Assembly: GCA_036257565.1 (NCBI GenBank)
Contig: DATAFH010000086.1
Location: 1-23,438, forward strand
Origin: DASSUW01 sp036257565
Lineage (GTDB): Bacteria > Actinomycetota > Thermoleophilia > Solirubrobacterales > Solirubrobacteraceae
Length of the DNA stretch: 23,438 nt
Direction: 5' to 3'
Below the pieces are notes generated by a model. It worked only from the letters and a program-made list of their open reading frames with translations. It ran no database searches and had not been told where the DNA came from. A program made the translations under genes and the position numbers. The first letter of the stretch is position 1, and each line of letters begins with the position of its first letter. Below, one piece after another: positions 1-6,843 of the stretch.

Positions 1-459
1 GATGCCGCCGCCAAGGGTGAGGCCCGCGATGCCGGTGTGGGTGACGATCCCGCCCACCGTCGCCAGGCCGTGAAGCTGCGTCTCGCGGTCGAGCTCGCCC
101 CAGAGCACGCCGGCCTCGGCCCTGGCGGTGCGCGCCGCCGGGTCGACCCTGATCCCCTTCATCGGCGAGACGTCGATCACGAGGCCGCCGTCGCAGAGTG
201 CATGACCACCGACGCCGTGGCCGCCGGAGCGCACCGCCACGAGTAGATCACGCTCGCGCGCGAAGCGGACCCCCGCGACGACGTCGGCGACTCCGGTGCA
301 GCGAGCGACACACGCGGGGCGGCGGTCGATCGCACCGTTCCAGATCGCGCGCGCGGCGTCGTAGCCTTCGTCGTCAGGACCGATCACCGGGCCACGGATG
401 GAGTCGCGCAGGCGCTCGAGGCCGGTGGTCGCCGCCAGTGTCGTCGTCTCGGTAGCCAT
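1..459 (-). CDS. FAD-binding oxidoreductase (PCMH/BBE family), N-terminal part, cut by window edge
   Basis: I translated this from the minus strand. It starts at ATG 459 and stays open for 153 codons to base 1, so the C-terminal two thirds lie outside the window. Visible is the N-terminal half of a p-cresol methylhydroxylase-type FAD domain: 'RPACVARCTGVADVVAGV' (about residues 47-64), 'VAVRSGGHGVGGHA' (75-88) and 'GIVTHTGIAGLTLGGGI' (137-153). His81 of the RSGGH motif is the residue that carries covalently bound FAD in 6-hydroxy-D-nicotine oxidase and berberine-bridge enzymes. The family oxidises diverse alcohols, amines and sugars; the substrate here is unknown. No Shine-Dalgarno is visible and a -10-like TAGCGT lies 7 bases upstream, so the transcript is probably leaderless. 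It is divergent from the HxlR regulator at 565 and shares a palindrome with it, so control by that regulator is likely (inference). Confidence 0.88.
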   Translation of the reverse strand, partial: MATETTTLAATTGLERLRDSIRGPVIGPDDEGYDAARAIWNGAIDRRPACVARCTGVADVVAGVRFARERDLLVAVRSGGHGVGGHALCDGGLVIDVSPMKGIRVDPAARTARAEAGVLWGELDRETQLHGLATVGGIVTHTGIAGLTLGGGI

Positions 460-466
460 ATGGCCC

Positions 467-472
467 ACGCTA
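467..472 (-). promoter_or_regulatory. -10 box of the FAD oxidoreductase gene, likely leaderless
   Basis: TAGCGT read on the minus strand fits TANNNT and ends 7 bases before the ATG at 459. No convincing -35 hexamer is seen. The same box and spacing recur before several other genes in this window. Confidence 0.4.
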
Positions 473-503
473 AGCGGGTGTCCTTCCACGGACTAGACCG
501 AGT

Positions 504-523
504 TTCGAACCAAGTGGTTCGAA
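504..523. promoter_or_regulatory. Palindromic operator between divergent genes, probable HxlR binding site
   Basis: TTCGAACC and GGTTCGAA form a perfect 8-bp inverted repeat around AAGT. A further degenerate half-site, TTCCGAACC, follows at 524-532. The palindrome sits 45 bp from the FAD oxidoreductase start and 42 bp from the HxlR start, where it could overlap or abut both -35 regions. HxlR proteins bind as dimers to such inverted repeats, usually next to their own gene. Binding by the 565 regulator is inferred. Confidence 0.6.
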
Positions 524-549
524 TTCCGAACCTGGCCAGCATCCAGGGC

Positions 550-555
550 TAGCAT
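550..555 (+). promoter_or_regulatory. -10 box of the HxlR regulator gene, likely leaderless
   Basis: TAGCAT ends 9 bases before the ATG at 565. The GGAGG at 560-564 directly abuts the ATG with no spacing, so it cannot act as a normal ribosome binding site for it. A leaderless transcript is the simpler reading. Confidence 0.4.
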
Positions 556-564
556 TCCCGGAGG

Positions 565-1329
565 ATGCGGAGCTACGCGCAGTACTGCCCGATCGCTAAG
601 GCGAGCGAGATCCTCGGCGACCGCTGGACGCTCCTGATCGTGCGCGAGATGCTGGGCGGTGCGAGCGGGTTCAACGAGCTCCAGCGCGGACTGCCGGGGA
701 TCTCGCGCTCGGTCCTCGCCGATCGGCTTCGCTCGCTCGAGCGGGCCGAGATCGTCGAGCGACGCACCGGCCCCAAGGGGAGGACGCTGGACTATCGCCT
801 GACGCTCGCCGGCCGGGACCTGGAGGCGGTCGTGCAGGCGATCGGCGAGTGGGGGGTGACCTGGTCGTTCACCGATCCCCGCCCCGAGGAGCTAGACCCC
901 GACCTCTTGATCGTCTGGATGGCCCGCCACGTCGATCGTGAGCAGCTTCCCCCGGATCGCACGGTGGTCCAGTTCAACTTCCGCGACCCGGCGAAGCGCT
1001 ACTGGATGGTGCTCGAGCCCTCCGAGGTCTCGGTCTGCCTCCAGCACCCCGGGTTCGACGTCAACCTCGAGGTCACGGTCGACACTGCGACCCTCTACCG
1101 CGTCTACCTGGGGCGGGCCGGGCTGGCCGGCGCGCTCCGGGCTCGCAAGCTGACTATGAGCGGCCCGAGGGCGCTTCAGCGCGGGTTCGGACGCTGGTTC
1201 GCCTGGAGCGCGTTCGCACCCGCCAGCCGGCGGGCCGACGAGCGCCGCAGGGCAGCGTCACGACTCGCGGGCCCCCACAGGGTGCGGGTCGAACAGCCGC
1301 TGCCGACGCATCCTGGCTCCAGAGCATGA
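565..1329 (+). CDS. HxlR/MarR-like winged-helix transcriptional regulator with extra C-terminal domain
   Basis: 254 residues. The first ~100 form an HxlR-type winged helix: 'YCPIAKASEILGDRWTLLIV' (7-26), 'GFNELQRGLPGISRSVLADR' (35-54) and the wing 'RTGPKGRTLDYRLT' (about 67-80). Cys8 is at the position of the conserved HxlR cysteine that senses aldehydes or oxidants in some members. Classical HxlR proteins have about 110-130 residues; here ~150 more follow, including 'VVQFNFRDPAKRYWMVLEPS' (about 134-153), which resembles the SCP2-like C-terminal domain common in actinobacterial HxlR proteins. The last ~40 residues are Arg-rich and weakly conserved in appearance, so the real stop could once have been earlier. 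It is divergent from the FAD oxidoreductase and next to a perfect palindrome; it likely regulates both. The ligand is unknown. Confidence 0.88.
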   Translation: MRSYAQYCPIAKASEILGDRWTLLIVREMLGGASGFNELQRGLPGISRSVLADRLRSLERAEIVERRTGPKGRTLDYRLTLAGRDLEAVVQAIGEWGVTWSFTDPRPEELDPDLLIVWMARHVDREQLPPDRTVVQFNFRDPAKRYWMVLEPSEVSVCLQHPGFDVNLEVTVDTATLYRVYLGRAGLAGALRARKLTMSGPRALQRGFGRWFAWSAFAPASRRADERRRAASRLAGPHRVRVEQPLPTHPGSRA

Positions 1330-1399
1330 GCGAGGGGAGCGTCGTCTGCGGGCTGGTCCGACCTCCGCGGACGGCTCCTGAGTTCTCGCCCGGCTCAGC

Positions 1400-1673
1400 T
1401 TTGGTCGGCCGTCCGCGCCGACTCGGCGCGTCCAACTCGCCGACGGATCGTTGGTCACGGTGCCCGGCTCCGGCCACTCGGACGAGATGCTCACCCTGCT
1501 GCTGACGCTCTCGGACGTCAGCGACCGGCCACGTCGTCGAGCAGCGCGGCGAGGCCGCCACCGAGGTCGTCCTGGATCTGACCGGCGGCGTCGGCGTCGA
1601 CGCCACGCTGGAGTGCGTCGGCACGGACCGGGCGATGCAGACGCAGGGCCGCATCAACCCGGGCCGGGTCCTG
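1400..1673 (+). pseudogene. Zinc-type alcohol dehydrogenase remnant with two internal deletions and a frame change
   Basis: Three pieces of one medium-chain alcohol dehydrogenase lie in order. The first, in the frame of 1400, reads 'RVQLADGSLVTVPGSGHSDE' and then 'LLTLSDV' (to about 1520). The second, in another frame from 1527, reads 'GHVVEQRGEAATEVVLDLTG' and then 'VGVDATLECVGTDRAMQT'. It runs straight into 'GRINPGRVL' (about 1647-1673). In intact family members about 50 residues, including the GxGxxG nucleotide-binding loop, separate the first two pieces, and about 60 separate the last two. The catalytic N-terminal zinc domain is also absent. This is a decayed copy and cannot make an enzyme. 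Confidence 0.75.
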
Positions 1674-1936
1674 ATTGGCCTTGGCGCACCCTTGGGGATT
1701 GGCGGCGAGCGCCTGCACGAGTGGATGTTCGCCGCGAAGTCGGCGAGCGACTCCGATGCGTCCGAGACCGCCCACTTCACGCTCCCTTCGTGGGGTCACC
1801 CATCGCCGAAGCAATGCGCACCGACGTCCGCCTCGTTCCGCGGGAAGCGCACGACCAGCCCGCGGTCAACGCAATTGGTTTACGACATCGGGCGCCCGAC
1901 ACTGAGCCTGTAGCGCGATCGACGCGGCCGACCCGC
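1674..1936. other. Gene-free stretch without recognisable content
   Basis: Between the alcohol dehydrogenase remnant and the exporter's 3' end I see open frames on both strands but no family motif, ribosome binding site or codon pattern supporting one. A reading frame continues from the remnant to about 1913 but does not match the expected dehydrogenase C-terminus. It is probably decayed sequence. Confidence 0.4.
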
Positions 1937-1956
1937 GGTCGAGCTTTGCTCGATCC
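1937..1956 (-). terminator. Possible hairpin terminator of the MMPL exporter gene
   Basis: GGTCGAGC and GCTCGATCC pair around TTT with one bulged base, 12 bases beyond the exporter stop codon. There is no clear T-run, which is usual in GC-rich genomes, so confidence is low. Confidence 0.3.
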
Positions 1957-1967
1957 GTGGCGGGCCG

Positions 1968-4133
1968 CTAGGCGAGCACCTTCTCGCGTTCTGGCTCGGC
2001 CTCGGCGGCCTCTGGCCGCCCTTCCAGCGAGACGTTGGGAAGCACGCGGTCCAGCCATGCCGGCAGCCACCAGGCGCGGTCGCCGAGCAGCGTCACGACC
2101 GCGGGTGCAATGACCATGCGGACGATCAGCACGTCGATCAGGATCGCGAGGCCCAGGCCGAGGCCGAACATCTTGCCGATGAAGTCATCCCCGGTGACGA
2201 AGCCCAGGAAGACGCCGGCCATGATCAGGCCGGCGAAGACGACGACCTTGCCTATGCGGCCCATCCCGTGGATCACGCTCTGGCGCGGGTTGTCGCCCTC
2301 GTTGTAGGCCTCGTGGATCCGGCTGAGCAGGAAGACGTTGTAGTCCATGCTCAATCCGAACAGGATCGCGAAGAGCATGACCGGCAGGAAGGAGATGATC
2401 GGGATCCCGGAGTCGGAGCCGATCAGGCTCGCGCCGATGCCCTCCTGGAACACCGCCACCACCACGCCGTAGGCGGCCGCGACGGACAGCAGGTTGAAGA
2501 GCGCCGACACGAGCGGGATCCACAGCGAGCGGAACACCATCATCAGCAGCAGCACCGAGAGGCCGATCACGAGTGAGATGAACAGCGGCAGGCGCCCGGC
2601 GACCTTGTCGGTGATGTCCTCAAAAGCGGCGGTGTTGCCGCCCACGTACGCCTTCAGCGGCGTGCCTGCGGTCGCACCCGGGATGACGTCCTCCCGCAGG
2701 CGGTCGAGCAGGGCGGAGGTCCTGGCGTCCTGGGGCGCGGTGGTCGGGACGGCGAAGATCGTCGCCATCTCGCCGTCCGCGCTCACGGTCGCCGGGGGCA
2801 CCGAGGCGATGCCGGGCGTGTCGGCGACCGCCCGCTGGAGGGCATTGAGTTGCCGCTCGGTGTCCGGCGCGCCCTTCGGCGTGTCGACGGCGAGCAAGAA
2901 CGGGCCATTCGACCCCGGGCCGAACGCGGCGGTGAGCTGGTCGTAGGCGACGCGCTGCGTGAGCGACTCGGCCTTGTTGCCGTCGTCGGGCTGGCCGAGG
3001 CGCATCTGGGTCACCGGAGCCGCGATGACGAGCAGCAGCGCGACGCTGGCGGCGATCGACGCCCACGGGCGGCGGGTGACGGTCTCGCCCCAGCGGGCGA
3101 AGGCGGGCGATGACCGGACGTGTTCCGGCTTCTTCGGCACCAGCCTGCGGCCGAGGGCGCCGATCATGATCGGAAGGATCGTCAGCGCCGACACGACCAC
3201 AGCGCCGATCGCGATCGCCGCGCCGAGACCCATCTTGCCGATGTACGGAACGCCGACCACCAGCAGGCCGGCGATCGCCACCATCACGATCATCCCTGCC
3301 GCCACGACCGTGGTCCCCGCCGTGGCGAACGTACGTGCGGCCGCATCCTGCATGCCGCCGCCCGCCGCCCGCTCCTCGCGATAGCGGCCGATGATCAGCA
3401 GCGCGTAGTCAATGCCGGCTCCGAGACCGAGCATCGACGCGATCACCGCCGCAAACGAGGGCAGGCCGAGCGGTGCCGACAGCGAGACCAACAGGATCTG
3501 GCCGATCGCGACGCCGACGAGCGCACCGATCAGCGTCGCGCCCATCGCGGCCGCCGAGCGGAACAGCAGGGTGAGCAGCATGATCGCGATCAGCACGCCG
3601 ATCAGCTCGCCCACGGGCAACGTCTGCTCCGTCGCCAGGTCGATCAGGGCGCCACGCGCCTCGACCCCGACCTCGGGCTCGGCGGTCTCGCCCGCCGCGA
3701 TCAGCGCCTCGCCGTCCGCCTTGTCGACTTCTCCTGGGTCCATCGAGTAGCGCACGTCCACGGAGGCAAGGCGCCCGTCCTCGGAGACCTGCCCGCCCGG
3801 CTCGAACGGGCTCGCCGCGAGCTCGACGCCGTCGAGTCCGCGTACCTTCGCAAGCGCGCCCTCGATCGCCGCCTTGGGCTCAGCATCGGAGAGCCTGCCG
3901 TCGCGGACCGTGAAGACGAGCGTCGAGTCGGCCCCACCAAACGCGGGCGAGTGAGCTTGGAAGAGATCGATCGCCTTCTGGGACTCGCTCCCTGGGAGCG
4001 AAAAGTCGTCGGTCGCATCGCCGGCGACCCCAGCGGCCAGGACCAGCAGCACCAAGACGCCGATCGCGGCCGCGAGGCTTCGCCTCCAGTGCAAGGACAT
4101 GGTGCGCGCCAAGCGCGCGAGAAGCTGAGACAT
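1968..4133 (-). CDS. MMPL-family (RND superfamily) membrane exporter
   Basis: 721 residues with the duplicated MMPL layout: TM1 (about 20-38), a large extracytoplasmic loop (40-170), a TM block (about 173-325), a second TM (about 355-373), a second loop (375-510) and a final TM block (about 515-685). Asp-Tyr pairs in TM4 ('GLGAGIDYALL', D242/Y243) and TM10 ('FGLSMDYNVFL', D597/Y598) match the proton-relay residues of MmpL3, supporting proton-driven export. The family moves lipids, siderophores or hydrophobic drugs; the cargo is unknown. The short loops and ~720 residues resemble the YdfJ/ActII-3-like branch rather than long mycobacterial MmpLs. AAGG abuts the ATG, so the start is not well supported by an SD; Met12 is the nearest alternative. 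It is probably a single transcription unit, with a promoter-like element at 4275-4303. Confidence 0.9.
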   Translation of the reverse strand: MSQLLARLARTMSLHWRRSLAAAIGVLVLLVLAAGVAGDATDDFSLPGSESQKAIDLFQAHSPAFGGADSTLVFTVRDGRLSDAEPKAAIEGALAKVRGLDGVELAASPFEPGGQVSEDGRLASVDVRYSMDPGEVDKADGEALIAAGETAEPEVGVEARGALIDLATEQTLPVGELIGVLIAIMLLTLLFRSAAAMGATLIGALVGVAIGQILLVSLSAPLGLPSFAAVIASMLGLGAGIDYALLIIGRYREERAAGGGMQDAAARTFATAGTTVVAAGMIVMVAIAGLLVVGVPYIGKMGLGAAIAIGAVVVSALTILPIMIGALGRRLVPKKPEHVRSSPAFARWGETVTRRPWASIAASVALLLVIAAPVTQMRLGQPDDGNKAESLTQRVAYDQLTAAFGPGSNGPFLLAVDTPKGAPDTERQLNALQRAVADTPGIASVPPATVSADGEMATIFAVPTTAPQDARTSALLDRLREDVIPGATAGTPLKAYVGGNTAAFEDITDKVAGRLPLFISLVIGLSVLLLMMVFRSLWIPLVSALFNLLSVAAAYGVVVAVFQEGIGASLIGSDSGIPIISFLPVMLFAILFGLSMDYNVFLLSRIHEAYNEGDNPRQSVIHGMGRIGKVVVFAGLIMAGVFLGFVTGDDFIGKMFGLGLGLAILIDVLIVRMVIAPAVVTLLGDRAWWLPAWLDRVLPNVSLEGRPEAAEAEPEREKVLA

Positions 4134-4513
4134 CCTTGACCAGACGCTTTCGTGGGTACCACGTGACCGCCACCGAACCTGACGCCAGCGAACGCGGGAG
4201 GCGCGGGCGTCTCGTGTGAGCGGATCTCACCGCGACCGCCCGTTGCCCGGGACAGCCACCGTCAGACGACACCGACCGTAGGGCACGCACGTTGCATACG
4301 CAACCTCCGTGGCAGCGGACCCCCCAACCGGGGGCGGCGACTTGGGCGAACCCGGCCATTCCGCCGCCAACAGCCATCGCGCGGCCCTCGACGACGACGT
4401 CCGAACCCGGACGAAGCGATGAGAGAGCGCGGTGTGAGTCCACTCGCCGGCCCCGCAGGAATCCCGCGCGGATGGGTGGCTTTTCGTCGTCTTGCGGGAA
4501 TGCGCCTACTGAC
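4134..4513. other. 380-bp intergenic region between divergent exporter and ligase genes
   Basis: No protein family is recognised in any frame. Besides the promoter/palindrome at 4275-4304 it holds an imperfect inverted repeat, CGTGG-GTA-CCACG, at 4151-4163 just upstream of the exporter start, and a C5/G5 stem-loop near 4320-4335. The ligase frame remains open upstream to 4292, but that part lacks conservation. Confidence 0.5.
4275..4304 (-). promoter_or_regulatory. Sigma70-like promoter of the exporter with palindrome over its -35
   Basis: On the minus strand TTGCGT (4303-4298) and TACGGT (4280-4275) are separated by exactly 17 bases. The -35 lies inside a perfect palindrome, GTTGC-ATAC-GCAAC (4291-4304), typical in size for a TetR-like operator. 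It would give a leader of about 135 bases. No regulator gene is adjacent, so who binds here is unknown. Confidence 0.4.
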
Positions 4514-5506
4514 GTGCGACCGGCATTCGTGATCCCGATGAAGGCGGTGCTGACCGCGGAGCGGCCGGCGGGCTCGGAGTGGGTGTTCGAGCGCAAGCTC
4601 GACGGTATCCGTTGCCTGGCGGTCAAGGATGGCGGGCGCGCGCGGCTGTACTCGCGCAACGAGCTGTCGCTGAACGAGCGCTACGCGCCGCTGGCCGCCG
4701 CCCTGGACGCGGACCCGGCCGACGGCTTCGTCGTCGACGGTGAGGCGGTTGCGTTCGTCGGCGGTCGCGACCGGTTCGGTGGCGGTGAAGACGGCGAGCT
4801 CTTCTACTACGTGTTCGACGTGCTGTTCGCGGGCGGCCGCGACGTGCGGTCGCTCCCGCTCGAAGAACGGCGGGCCGTGCTCGAAGGCGAGCTGCGCTGG
4901 CGGGACCCGCTACGGATCACCGAGCAGATGACCGGCGACGGTGCAGCGTTGCTCGCCGACGCTTGCCGCGGCGGCTGGGAAGGGCTGATCGCCAAGCGCC
5001 GCGGCACGCCGTACATATCCACGCGCTCGCGCGACTGGCTGAAGCTCAAGTGCACGCGCGCGCAGGAGCTCGTGATCGGGGGCTTCACCGCGCCGCGCGG
5101 CTCGCGCACCGAGCTCGGCGCGTTGCTCGTCGGCCACTTCGAGGGCGACCGCTTCCGCTATGCCGGCAAGGTGGGCACCGGCTTCACCCGCGCGACGCTG
5201 CGGGAGCTGTCCGAGCAGCTCGCCCCGCTCGTGCGCGAAACGTCACCGTTCGAGCCCGAGAAGGGCATTCCGCGTGCAGCGACGTGGGTCGAGCCCAAGC
5301 TCGTGGCACAGATCGCGTTCATGGAGTGGACGCCCGACGGCCGGCTGCGCCACCCGTCCTTCCTCGGCGTGCGCTTCGACAAGCCGGCGCACGAGGTCGT
5401 GCGCGAGGAGAGCGAGACCTACTCGAACGGCGTCCGCCACGCGAAGATCCCGGATCCCGACGGGAACGCGATCGCGTTCGCCGAGCCGCCCGACGCAGGG
5501 CTTTGA
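4514..5506 (+). CDS. ATP-dependent DNA ligase (LigC/LigD-ligase-domain type) with VOC-like C-terminal tail
   Basis: 330 residues from GTG 4514, chosen because family similarity begins at 'RPAFVIPMKA'; ATG 4538 and upstream ATG 4472 are alternatives. It seals nicks in DNA by forming a lysyl-AMP intermediate. Motif I is 'FERKLDGIR' with catalytic Lys28. Other nucleotidyltransferase motifs are 'DGEAVAF' (75-81), 'YYVFDVLFAGGRDV' (about 98-111), 'WEGLIAKRRGTPY' (155-167) and 'WLKLKCTRAQELVIGG' (175-190). An OB-fold domain follows, ending in 'PDGRLRHPSFLGVRFDKP' (274-291). After about residue 298 the sequence changes to 'YSNGVRHAKIPDPDGNAIAF', which looks like the last beta strands of a VOC/glyoxalase protein rather than a ligase end. 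No LigD polymerase or phosphoesterase domain or Ku gene is seen nearby. A role in non-homologous end joining or base-excision repair is only inferred from the family. Confidence 0.87.
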   Translation: MRPAFVIPMKAVLTAERPAGSEWVFERKLDGIRCLAVKDGGRARLYSRNELSLNERYAPLAAALDADPADGFVVDGEAVAFVGGRDRFGGGEDGELFYYVFDVLFAGGRDVRSLPLEERRAVLEGELRWRDPLRITEQMTGDGAALLADACRGGWEGLIAKRRGTPYISTRSRDWLKLKCTRAQELVIGGFTAPRGSRTELGALLVGHFEGDRFRYAGKVGTGFTRATLRELSEQLAPLVRETSPFEPEKGIPRAATWVEPKLVAQIAFMEWTPDGRLRHPSFLGVRFDKPAHEVVREESETYSNGVRHAKIPDPDGNAIAFAEPPDAGL

Positions 5507-5518
5507 AAGGAGATCGCC

Positions 5519-5599
5519 ATGACTTCCGCTTCGACCCGTCACCCGTACCGCAGCGGACCTGCCGTGGCGCAGAACTCCACGACGCTCATCAGCGCATGA
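5519..5599 (+). CDS. 26-codon mini-ORF with strong ribosome binding site, coupled to the thioredoxin-like gene
   Basis: AAAGGAG sits 6 bases before ATG 5519, one of the best Shine-Dalgarno sequences in the window. The frame encodes only 26 residues ('MTSASTRHPYRSGPAVAQNS' then TTLISA) and its TGA overlaps the next ATG as ATGA. I recognise no family. It may be the surviving 5' end of a lost gene (probably the partner downstream of the lost VOC gene) or a leader peptide that feeds ribosomes into the thioredoxin-like gene. Confidence 0.45.
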   Translation: MTSASTRHPYRSGPAVAQNSTTLISA

Positions 5600-6516
5600 G
5601 CCCGTTCGACACCGCGCTCTCCGCACTCGACGACGCGCCCGTCTGGCTGAACTCCGAGCCGCTCACGGCCGAAGGGCTGCGCGGGCGCGTCGTCCTCGTC
5701 GACTTCTGGACCTACTCGTGCGTCAACTGGCTCCGCACGCTGCCGTACGTCAGGGCATGGCACGAGCAGCATCGCGACCACGGGCTCGTCGTCGCCGGCG
5801 TGCACGCGCCCGAGTTCGGGTTCGAGCACGACCTCGACAACGTGCGCCACGCGGTCGGCGAACTGGGCGTCGGCTACCCGGTCGTCATCGACAACGACTT
5901 CGCGATCTGGCGCTCGTTCGACAACCACTACTGGCCGGCCGTCTACCTCGTCGATCGCGACGGGCGCGTCCGGTTCCACCACTTCGGAGAGGAGGCCTAC
6001 GAGGAGACCGAGCGGGCGATCCAGCGGCTGCTGGGCGTCGACGGGGAGACCGTCCGCGTCGACGCCGGCGGCCTCGCCGAGGCTGCCGACTGGGACACCC
6101 TGGGGTCTCCGGAGACCTACGTGGGCTACGCCCGCGGCGAGCGCCGCAGCAGTGCCCAGCGGGCCGACGGGCTTGCGCTCAATCGCTGGGCGCTCACCGG
6201 CGAGTGGTCGGTGGGCGAGGAGGCCGCCGTGCTCGAGGCGGCGCCCGGCTCGATCGCCTACCGCTTCCAAGCGCGCGATCTGAACCTGGTCCTCGCGCCG
6301 CGCGCCGCGGACGCGCCCGTCCGCTTCGCCGTGCGCCTCGACGGCCAGCCGCCGGGTGATGCCCGCGGCCTCGACGTCGACGGGTCCGGCGAAGGCACCG
6401 GTTCCGAGCCGCGGATGTACCAGCTCGTCCGCCAGCGAGGGGCCGCCGGCCAGCGCGCCTTCGAGATCACGTTCCGCGACCCGGGCGTGCGCGCGTACGT
6501 CTTCACCTTCGGCTGA
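5596..6516 (+). CDS. Thioredoxin-like protein related to the DipZ/CcdA C-terminal region, CxxW active site
   Basis: 306 residues from ATG 5596, which overlaps the stop of the mini-ORF; the same frame is open further upstream only as antisense-like arginine-rich sequence. Residues ~15-147 are a TlpA/redoxin fold: 'VVLVDFWTYSCVNWLRTLPY' (32-51), 'GVHAPEFGFEHD' (68-79) and 'DNHYWPAVYLVDRDG' (109-123) with the cis-Pro loop. Residues ~170-306 form the beta-rich second domain seen in mycobacterial DipZ. The usual CxxC is C42-V-N-W45, so the resolving cysteine is missing; disulfide reductase chemistry would need another thiol. No signal peptide is visible, so it appears cytoplasmic, unlike full DipZ, which carries a membrane CcdA half. 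Probable role: thiol redox or peroxide chemistry, unproven. Confidence 0.85.
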   Translation: MSPFDTALSALDDAPVWLNSEPLTAEGLRGRVVLVDFWTYSCVNWLRTLPYVRAWHEQHRDHGLVVAGVHAPEFGFEHDLDNVRHAVGELGVGYPVVIDNDFAIWRSFDNHYWPAVYLVDRDGRVRFHHFGEEAYEETERAIQRLLGVDGETVRVDAGGLAEAADWDTLGSPETYVGYARGERRSSAQRADGLALNRWALTGEWSVGEEAAVLEAAPGSIAYRFQARDLNLVLAPRAADAPVRFAVRLDGQPPGDARGLDVDGSGEGTGSEPRMYQLVRQRGAAGQRAFEITFRDPGVRAYVFTFG

Positions 6517-6563
6517 TCGACGTCGTCAGGCTCCTCGGACGGCGAGGGCGACGCCTCGGTCGA

Positions 6564-6692
6564 CGTCCCCCGCTCCGCCGCCGCGCCGAACCCGAGGAGA
6601 TCTCCTCAGCCGTCGCCTTCCTCGCCTCCGACGACGCGATCTACATGACGGGCGCCGAGCTCGCGATCGAGGGCGGCTACCTCGCTCGCTGA
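6564..6692 (+). pseudogene. 3' remnant of a short-chain dehydrogenase/reductase (SDR)
   Basis: The frame ends at TGA 6690-6692 and reads 'RRRAEPEEISSAVAFLASDD' followed by 'AIYMTGAELAIEGGYLAR'. This is the textbook C-terminus of classical SDRs such as 3-oxoacyl-ACP reductase or glucose dehydrogenase (…PEEIA…FLASDxAxYxTG…DGG). The ~200 residues carrying the cofactor loop and the YxxxK site are missing. There is no start signal. It is the tail of a deleted gene. Confidence 0.8.
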
Positions 6693-6832
6693 CCGCGGTG
6701 CAGTGCGAGCACGGCCAGGGCCACCATCGCCACCACGTAGGACGTGTTCCCGGACGCGAGGTCGGAGACCAGGATCGTCCCGGCGATCGCGGTTCCGAAG
6801 GAGGAGCCGAGGTTGGAGAAGGCGCGCCGGTA
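6677..6832 (-). pseudogene. 3' remnant of an MFS drug-efflux transporter
   Basis: On the minus strand the frame ends at TAG 6679-6677 and reads 'RAFSNLGSSFGTAIAGTILV' then 'SDLASGNTSYVVAMVALAVL'. The 'SNLGSSxGTAIAG' motif and the following hydrophobic helix match the end of 14-TM EmrB/QacA-type major facilitator transporters. Only ~50 codons remain. It overlaps the tail of the SDR remnant by 16 bp, as two convergent genes do. Confidence 0.7.
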
Positions 6833-6836
6833 GCCT
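6831..6836 (+). promoter_or_regulatory. -10 box of the methyltransferase gene, likely leaderless
   Basis: TAGCCT ends 7 bases before GTG 6844, with no Shine-Dalgarno in between. Confidence 0.4.
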
Positions 6837-6843
6837 GGCCCGG

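Noticed and set aside
3120..4139. 339-codon plus-strand frame opposite the MMPL exporter
   Set aside because: Low-complexity Arg/His/Asp-rich translation, no ribosome site, antisense to a clear gene.
4292..4513. N-terminal extension of the DNA ligase to 4292
   Set aside because: No conservation or ribosome site; family similarity begins at residue 2-3 after GTG 4514.
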